Shown here one piece after another: positions 57,772 through 64,000 of a DNA stretch of 64,000 nt. The stretch is from NCBI RefSeq assembly GCF_030867095.1, contig NC_081832.1:37891756-37955755 (forward strand), written 5' to 3'. The notes below the pieces were generated by a model. The model saw only the letters and a program-made list of their open reading frames with translations. It was not told the DNA's origin and did no database searches. Each line of letters starts with the position of its first letter. Position 1 is the first letter of the stretch. This DNA comes from Alligator mississippiensis. Its lineage: Eukaryota > Chordata > Crocodylia > Alligatoridae. The translations under genes were made by a program, and so were the position numbers.

Positions 57772-59974
57772 TCATATATTCATAGATTCATAGATGTTAG
57801 GGTCGGAAGGGACCTCAACAGATCATTGAGTCCGACCCCCTGCATAAGCAGGAAAGAGTGCTGGGTCTAGATGACCCCAGCTAGATACTCATCTAACCTC
57901 CTCTTGAAGACCCCCAGGGTAGGGGAGAGCACCACCTCCCTTGGGAGCCCGTTCCAGACCTTGGCCACTCGAACTGTGAAGAAGTTCTTCCTAATGTCCA
58001 ATCTAAATCTGCTCTCTGCTAGCTTGTGGCCATTATTTCTTGTAACCCCCGGGGGCGCCTTGGTGAATAAATACTCACCAATTCCCTTCTGTGCCCCCAT
58101 GATGAACTTATAGGCAGCCACAAGGTCACCTCTCAACCTTCTCTTGTGGAGGCTGAAAAGATCCAGTTTCTCTAGTCTCTCCCCGTAGGGCTTGGTCTGT
58201 AGGCCCTTAACCATATGAGTGGCCCTTCTCTGGACCCTCTCCAGGTTATCCGCATCCTTCTTGAAGTGCGGCGCCCAGAATTGCACACAATACTCCAACT
58301 GCGGTCTGACCAGCACCCGATAGAGGGGAAGTATCACCTCCTTGGACCTATTCGTCATGCATCTGCTGATGCACCATAAAGTGCCATTGGCTTTTTTGAT
58401 GGCTTCGTCACACTGACGACTCATGTTCATCTTGGAGTCCACTAGTACTCCAAGATCCCTTTCCACTTCCATGCCACCCAGCAGGTCATTCCCTAGGCTG
58501 TAGGTGTGCTGGACATTCTTCCTCCCTAGGTGCAGCACTTTTCATTTCTCCTTGTTGAACTGCATTCTGTTGTTTTCTGCCCACTTGTCCAACCTATCCA
58601 GGTCTGCTTGCAGCTGTTCCCTGCCCTCCGGCATGTCCACATCTCCCCATAGCTTTGTGTCATCTGCAAACTTGGACAGAGTACATTTCACTCCCTCGTC
58701 CAAGTCACTGATGAAGACATTAAAGAGTATCGGTCCAAGGACCGAACCCTGCGGGACCCCACTGCCCACACCCTTCCAGGTCGAGACCGACCCATCTACC
58801 ACGACTCTCTGGGTGCGACCCTCCAGCCAATTCGCCACCCACCGGACTGTGTAGTCATCCAAGTCACAGCCTCTTAACTTGTTCACCAGTATGGGGTGGG
58901 ATACCATATCGAAGGCCTTCCTGAAGTCTAAGTATACGACATCTACCCCTCCTCCTGTGTCCAGGCATTTTGTAACCTGGTCATAAAAAGAAACTAGATT
59001 GGTCAGGCACGATCTGCCTGCCACGAACCCGTGCTGGTTTCCCCTCAGCATAATTTGTCCTGCCGGGCTCTCACAAATGTGAGCCTTGATAATTTTTTCA
59101 AAGACTTTGCCAAGGATGGAGGTGAGACTGACTGGCCTAAAGTTGCCTGGGTCCTCCTTCCTCCCCTTTTTGAAAATGGGGACCACGTTGGCCCTTTTCC
59201 AGTCCTCTGGGACTTTGCCCGTGCGCCACGAGCTTTCAAATATTCCTGCCAGTGGCTCTGCAATGATGTCGGCCAGTGCCTTCAGCACCCTCGGATGGAG
59301 CTCATCCGGGCCTGCTGACTTAAAGGCATCCAGTTCTTCCAAATGACTCTGCACCATCTCAGGGTCTACGCATGGTAGTCTGGCACCTTGCTGCTGCCTC
59401 TCTACAACCCCAGTGAGAGACTTGTTGTGTCCCTCGCTTAGGAACACTGAGGCAAAGAACTCGTTGAGGAGTTCAGCCTTGTCCCCTCTGTCCGTCACCA
59501 ATTGTTTCTGCCCATTTAGCAGGGGTCCTATTCCTCCCTGGGCCTTCCTTTTACTCCCTATATATCTAAAAAACAATTTCTTGTTGTCTTTTACTTGGGT
59601 TGCCATCCTCAGCTCCATGGTAGCTTTGGCCCGTCTAACTGCCTCCCTACAAGCACAAGCAGAGGAGGTATATTCGTCTTTGGTGATCTCTCCCTGTTTC
59701 CACTTTTTATGTGCTCCCCTTTTGTCCCTTAGGCTGCCCTGGATTTCTCTGGTCAGCCAGGGAAGCCTCCTGGCCCCTTTCCCTCTTTTGCCTCCCTCAG
59801 GGATTGTCTTGCTTTGTGCCCAAAGGATCGTTTCCTTAAGGCACAGCCACCCTTCTTGGGCTCCCATCACTTCAAAACTCCTACTCTGCAGTGCGTCCTT
59901 GACTAATTGCCTAAGTTCATTGAAATCAGCTTTCCTAAAGTCTAGCACTTTCACCCTACTAGTTACCTTGTTAG
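57772..59974 (-). mobile_element. Long CR1 LINE copy inside the LTR element
   Basis: The tail ATTCATAGATTCATAGATG at about 57779 is the inverted 3' end. ORF2 occupies two frames: 60065-58542 (the first 35 or so residues are read from LTR sequence) and 58538-57867. Visible are [58 protein letters not shown], an intact FADD active site ([10 protein letters not shown]) and the terminal YLAGVI. A frame break with stop at about 58540 and 5' truncation before RT-upstream sequence make it inactive. It is the least degraded LINE here and younger than the LTR. Confidence 0.93.
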
Positions 59975-60111
59975 AACCGGTGGTTTGGGTGAGGCTATTA
60001 GGGGTTGGAGGAGGCCTCATAGGGGACCCACAGTAGCATGGGGACCCCAGTGCCAGTAGGGGCACAGCGTATGGGGTACATAGACCCCAGCCCCAGAGAG
60101 GAGCATTTTGT

Positions 60112-60404
60112 GAAGCCCCAGTGTGGACACAGTGAGCCCCAGATAGGGGGCAGCATTATTGGGAAGCCCCAGGGTGGGTATGGAGAGCCCCAGGAGAGGG
60201 CTGCATTATTGAGAAGCCCAAGTGTGGGCATGGGGAGCCCCAGATGGGCTTTCTAATAATGCTGCCCCCTATCTGGGGCTCCCCATGCCCACACTTGGGC
60301 TTCTCAATAATGCGGCCCTCTCCTGGGGCTCTCCATACCCACCCTTGGGCTTCTCGATAAGGCTGCCCCCTATCTGGGACTCACCATGCCCACACTGGGG
60401 CTTC
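60112..60404. repeat. Long inverted repeat, arms about 137 bp
   Basis: The left arm 60112-60248 contains GGCAGCATTATTGGGAAGCC and GGGCATGGGGAGCCCCAGAT. The right arm 60268-60404 contains ATCTGGGGCTCCCCATGCCC and the inverse of the other blocks in reversed order. The spacer is 19 bases. Arms match closely with about one mismatch per 10-15 bases. The structure is inside the tandem unit array of LTR copy 2 and is absent from copy 1. Confidence 0.85.
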
Positions 60405-60790
60405 CCAATAATGCTGCCCCCTAAGTGAGGGCACTGGGAGCCCCAGGGGAGGGCCGCATTATCAAGAACCCCAGTGTGGGCACAGAGAGTCCCAGGAGAG
60501 GGTGGCATTATTAGGAAGGCCCAGAGAGAACAGGAAGGGGCCAAATAGTGATAAAATTGAGACAACAGCTCTTCCATTGGCGAGGTGTGGACTACGGTGT
60601 AGGGGAGGAAACGGAGCCACAGATAGCGCCCCCTGGCAGCGGGGCAGTACAAGGGCAGCCTCCCGCTAATTAATACCTATTAATCAATTATCAACAAGGC
60701 ATGGCAGGTGAGTAAGCGGGCGGTTGCCCCAGGAACAGGTGTGTGGGCCACATTAAGGTCGGCCTAGAGTGGGCTACCTGTTACACTGAG

Positions 60791-61194
60791 ATACTTCGGT
60801 AATCTGTCTCTGAATGCATTTATCTATAGGGAAAATATAAGGGGATAGTAACAAGTTGTTCTTTAGTTAAAGTGGAGGTTCCCAGTTTTTCTGGGATGCA
60901 CTCTCACTTCTGAGCTCCCAGTCCAACTTCTGGTTGGCTTGCAACTGTTTGTGACCTGGCTTAGGGTCTATCCCTATCTATGGTAATTTAATTTCTTTTG
61001 CAGTTTGTGAAACTACTTCTAAGTGCTGTGACCCCAAATTGGGCCAAAACCTGTAGTTTAGGATTGTTGTGTGAGAGGGGAAACCAGAAAACATGAAACA
61101 AAAATAAATATTTCAACAGGCAATTTTTAATCACCTACAATTCACTTTTGCTTTCAAAGACCTGCAAGTGGAGTGATTAATTCTATCACTACCA
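60791..61194. other. Intergenic, nothing recognised
   Basis: Short AT-rich stretch without coding or repeat similarity that I can identify. Confidence 0.35.
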
Positions 61195-62830
61195 GACAGG
61201 ATACAAAATATCCAAGGAGAAAAAGATGGGCCCACAACTGACACAGATCAAGTGAAGGAACACCTCTAGAGGCTAGACATCCATAAGTCCATGGGCCTGG
61301 ATGGAATACACCCAACAGTCTTGAAGGAGCTGGTGGACATCATATCTTTGCCATAGGGCATACTATCTGAGAATTCGTGGTGCTCAGAAGAGGTACCAGA
61401 AGACTGGAAAAGAACCAATGTGGTCCCAATCTTTAAGAAGGGAAGATCTAGGGAATTATAAGACAATCAGTCTGACTTTCAATCAGTCTGGAAAGATTTT
61501 GAAGAAAATCATCAAGGGATCCATCAGCAACAGGCTAATGGAAGGTAACCTTCTGAATGCCAGCCAACATAGCCTCCTTGCTGGAAGGTCTTGCCTGACC
61601 AACTTCGTCTCCTTCTATGACCACGTAACACATTAACCTTGTCTCCCTTGTCCAGGCAATGTCATATATCTGGATTTCAAAAAGCCTTTGACTTGGTCTC
61701 CCATGGTGTCCTCATGGTTAAGCTGTGAAACTGCAGCCTCGACCATCTCATGGTCCAATGGCTGGGGAACTGGCTTCGAGGTCAGATCCAAAGAGTACTA
61801 GTTGATGGGAGCAAATCGCTGTGGTGCGAAGTGACCAGTGGAATCCCTCAAGGTTCAGTAGTTGGGCCAGTACTCTTCAACATCTTCATTAATGATCTGG
61901 ATTCGGGCATCAGATGCAGACTAGCAAAGTTTGCAGATGACACTAAACTATGGGGGAAGGCGGTCACACTGGAGGATGGAGGACAGGCTGGGGCTATAGG
62001 CCAACCTGGATCCGTTTGCAAGGTAGGTGGACCAAAACCTGATGGCATTCAATGTAGAGAAGTGCACAGTGCTCCACCTTGGGAGGACGAACCAGCATCA
62101 TACTTATAGGCTCAGCAGTGCTTTGCTCACTAGCACCACAACAGAAAGAGACTTGGGGGTCTTGATTTACCACAAGTTGAACATGAACCACCAATGTGAT
62201 GCCATGGCTGGCAAAGCAAACCAAATACTGGCATGCATCCACTGATGCATCTCATGCAAAACAAGGGACATCATTCTCCCACTCTGCTCAGCCTTAGTGA
62301 GGCCACAGCTGAAGTATTGCATACAGTTTTGGACCCCCCACTTCAGGAGGGGTGTAGATAAGCTTGAGAGAGTCCAAAGGAGAGCACCCATATAATCAAA
62401 GGCCCAGAGAGCAAACCTTACAAGTAGAGCCTGAAGGACATGGGACTCTTCAGACTGAAGAAGAGAAGGCCCAGGGGTGACTTGGTGGCAGCCTATAAGC
62501 ATAAAAGGAGGGTACATCAGGACCTGGAAGAACAGTTGTTCACCAGGGCCCCCCAAGGGATAACAAGGTCTAACAGCCACAAACTCCTGGAAGGCCAGTT
62601 TAGACTGGACATAAGGAAAAACTTCTTTACAGTCTGAGTGTCCAGGGTCTGGAATAGAATCCCCACAGAGGTGGTACAGGCACCTACTCTGGACTCATTC
62701 AAAAGGTGTTTGAATGTTTATCTTGTTGGGAATATTTGACCTGAGCAGACTTCCTGTCTATGGCAGGGGGGCTGGACTTGATGATCTTGTGAGGTCTGTC
62801 CAGCCCCTAATGTCTATGAAGTAATTTCAT
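61195..62830 (+). mobile_element. CR1 LINE copy, older, multiply frameshifted
   Basis: In order on the plus strand: a MGLDGIHPTVLKELVD-like stretch (about 61290), DLGNYKTISL, RSCLTNFVSFYDHV, then a broken YLDF..AFDLVSH block (about 61665). Next come [19 protein letters not shown] and an intact FADD ([10 protein letters not shown] at about 61930). ERDLGVLIYHKLNMNHQCDA, RRPRGDLVAAYKHKR and LDIRKNFFTV follow. It ends near 62830 with GTCTATGAAGTAATTTCAT. At least four frame changes separate these blocks. Confidence 0.9.
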
Positions 62831-63624
62831 AATCTGGAATTTTTTTAGTTATGCACTTCTGAGTTCCTTTCTTTTTTTCACCTGAGAGGAACTGCAGCAG
62901 GAAACAAAGGTGGAACAGAGCAGGCCTTCTTCTGGCACACTTTGCCAAACTGTTTGAGGCTTAGCATGATAAATGTAAAATGTACATGCTAAAAGTAGTG
63001 ATAAACTGCCACATTTGTTTATCTTTAGCCGATCACCTGTGTTTGCTAGGAGCTGCCCAAAATATTGTCCCCAGCCTACAGTCTTCACTAGTCCATTTTT
63101 GCAACTGTGTTGGCACCATGCCCAGTCTTGAAGACTTAAGCAGACAGCTACAGGGACAAGACATTACAATATTTATTTCATGAGCTTTTCTTCTAATGTT
63201 GTGTGCTTCTTGTAGAAGAAAGTTTTTGCTGGTCAGTGAGGTTTTCCAATTGTGCCTGCTATAGCTTTCCACTAGTGGTGAGAGGTTACATGGGGTGCGA
63301 TGCTTTACACTGTACTGTACTATATGCAGAGAAGGTATTCAGATTTAATTTATTCCCTGCTCCTGGATAAAGATTATTGCAGCTGTGTGTTTTGGAAAAC
63401 TATCAATGAACGGACTTCAGCTCATACAACACACTTTGAATGGAGTACTGTACTCTATATTTCCAGGTTCTGTTTTAATTACACTTGCATATTACCTTTT
63501 GAGGCAGACGAAATCTGGAAAATGTTTCCTCCTATATGGTTCTTCAGCCTTCCTGACCTTCTATTTCATACAAGTATATTTGTGTGTTCAAAATATTTAA
63601 TGTAGGAGCAAGATCTAACAATCT
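62831..63624. other. Intergenic with two overlapping open frames
   Basis: At 63300-63605 and 63385-63600 two overlapping plus-strand frames run. The shorter one encodes a hydrophobic peptide (LYSIFPGSVLITLAYYLL, then FLTFYFIQVYLCV) that could span a membrane. An AG at 63381-63382 could act as an acceptor. I do not recognise a family and cannot call a gene. Confidence 0.25.
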
Positions 63625-63627
63625 AGA

Positions 63628-64000
63628 TGGGCATGTCCACACATGCAGGCATGCACACTTGCAGCAGCTCAAATAGGAGCAGCACAAATTTGAGCTGGGG
63701 ATTTTTGCCTTAGCACATGTACTTGGACATGCATTTTCATCTGGGGCAAGGTGTGCCACTTGGGGCAAAATAACCCTGCCCAGCTGCTCCCAGATCTACA
63801 GCCAGGGAGAGCTAGAACCTGGGGCCAGCATATGTGTTGGCCCCAGCAATATAAAAAGCTGTCCTGGCAAGCAGCTCAGGGCTGCTTACCCACAGGAGCT
63901 TCTGGGAGGAAGTTGGCTATGCCCCTTCCTGTCCCAGGCTGTTGTTCCTGTTAGCTTGGTCTCAGGAGCTTCTGGGGAGATGGCCAGGCCCTTTTCTGCC
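63628..64000. repeat. Possible MITE-like repeat, cut by the window end
   Basis: GGGCATGTCCACACATGCAG at 63628 resembles the GGGTGTATCTACACATGTGC terminus of MITE family A. Downstream are GC-rich CAGCTGCTCCCAG-like segments. The other end would be outside the window. Confidence 0.35.

Larger units (their letters stand above)
57428..60785 (+). mobile_element. TGT-family LTR element, copy 2, split by a CR1
   Basis: Begins TGTCACAGAGCACTGAGGTG and ends GGCTACCTGTTACA. It is flanked by perfect 5-bp repeats CTGAG (57423-57427, 60786-60790). A TATA-like box (CCTTATAAACCC) lies at about 57567. Without the CR1 at 57772-59974 the element is about 1155 bases. The join matches copy 1 at 46990-47010 (GGCTTGTGTTT before, ACCGGTGGTTTGGGTGAGGC after). 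It carries no gag or pol. Confidence 0.85.

Noticed and set aside
57772..59974. Active full-length CR1
   Set aside because: ORF2 is broken by a stop and frame change near 58540 and the 5' part (ORF1 and endonuclease) is missing.

Overview
This is a vertebrate genomic window, most likely crocodilian. The reasons are a GDF5 gene with sauropsid-like sequence, about ten CR1 LINE copies whose 3' ends carry the 'GGAAGGGACCT' type tail, and many hAT, PIF/Harbinger and pogo-like DNA transposons and LTR relics. A turtle or other sauropsid is not excluded. No bacterial or free viral features, no CRISPR array and no tRNA or rRNA gene were seen.

Only one gene can be supported: GDF5, a BMP-family growth factor, on the + strand. 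Two coding exons (4509-5142 and 8612-9480) are joined across a 3469-bp phase-1 intron with a GT..AG boundary and encode an intact 500-residue pre-pro-protein. A 61-codon upstream ORF ends in an ATGA overlap with the GDF5 start. A likely poly(A) signal lies at 10853. The intron holds a large non-autonomous hAT element and one MITE copy. A second copy of the same MITE lies about 520 bp after the stop codon.

The remaining ~53 kb downstream is repeat-dominated. From 11 to 23 kb there are MITEs, hAT elements and an inverted pair of GC-rich DNA elements. From 22.6 to 34 kb there are two broken PIF/Harbinger transposases, CR1 fragments, LTRs and microsatellites. From 35 to 49 kb there are LTR-like elements, several CR1 copies and a non-CR1 LINE relic. 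From 53 to 63 kb there are three long CR1 bodies with recognisable reverse transcriptase, one of them inside a TG..CA element. Many insertions are nested, and six boundaries carry perfect 4-, 5- or 8-bp target-site duplications, so relative ages can be read from the sequence.

No exon of UQCC1 or CEP250, the neighbours of GDF5 in mammals, was recognised. The repeat-poor stretch at about 14.5-17.4 kb is the best candidate place for GDF5 regulatory DNA, but that is inference. Boundaries given for old repeats are approximate unless a target-site duplication is quoted.
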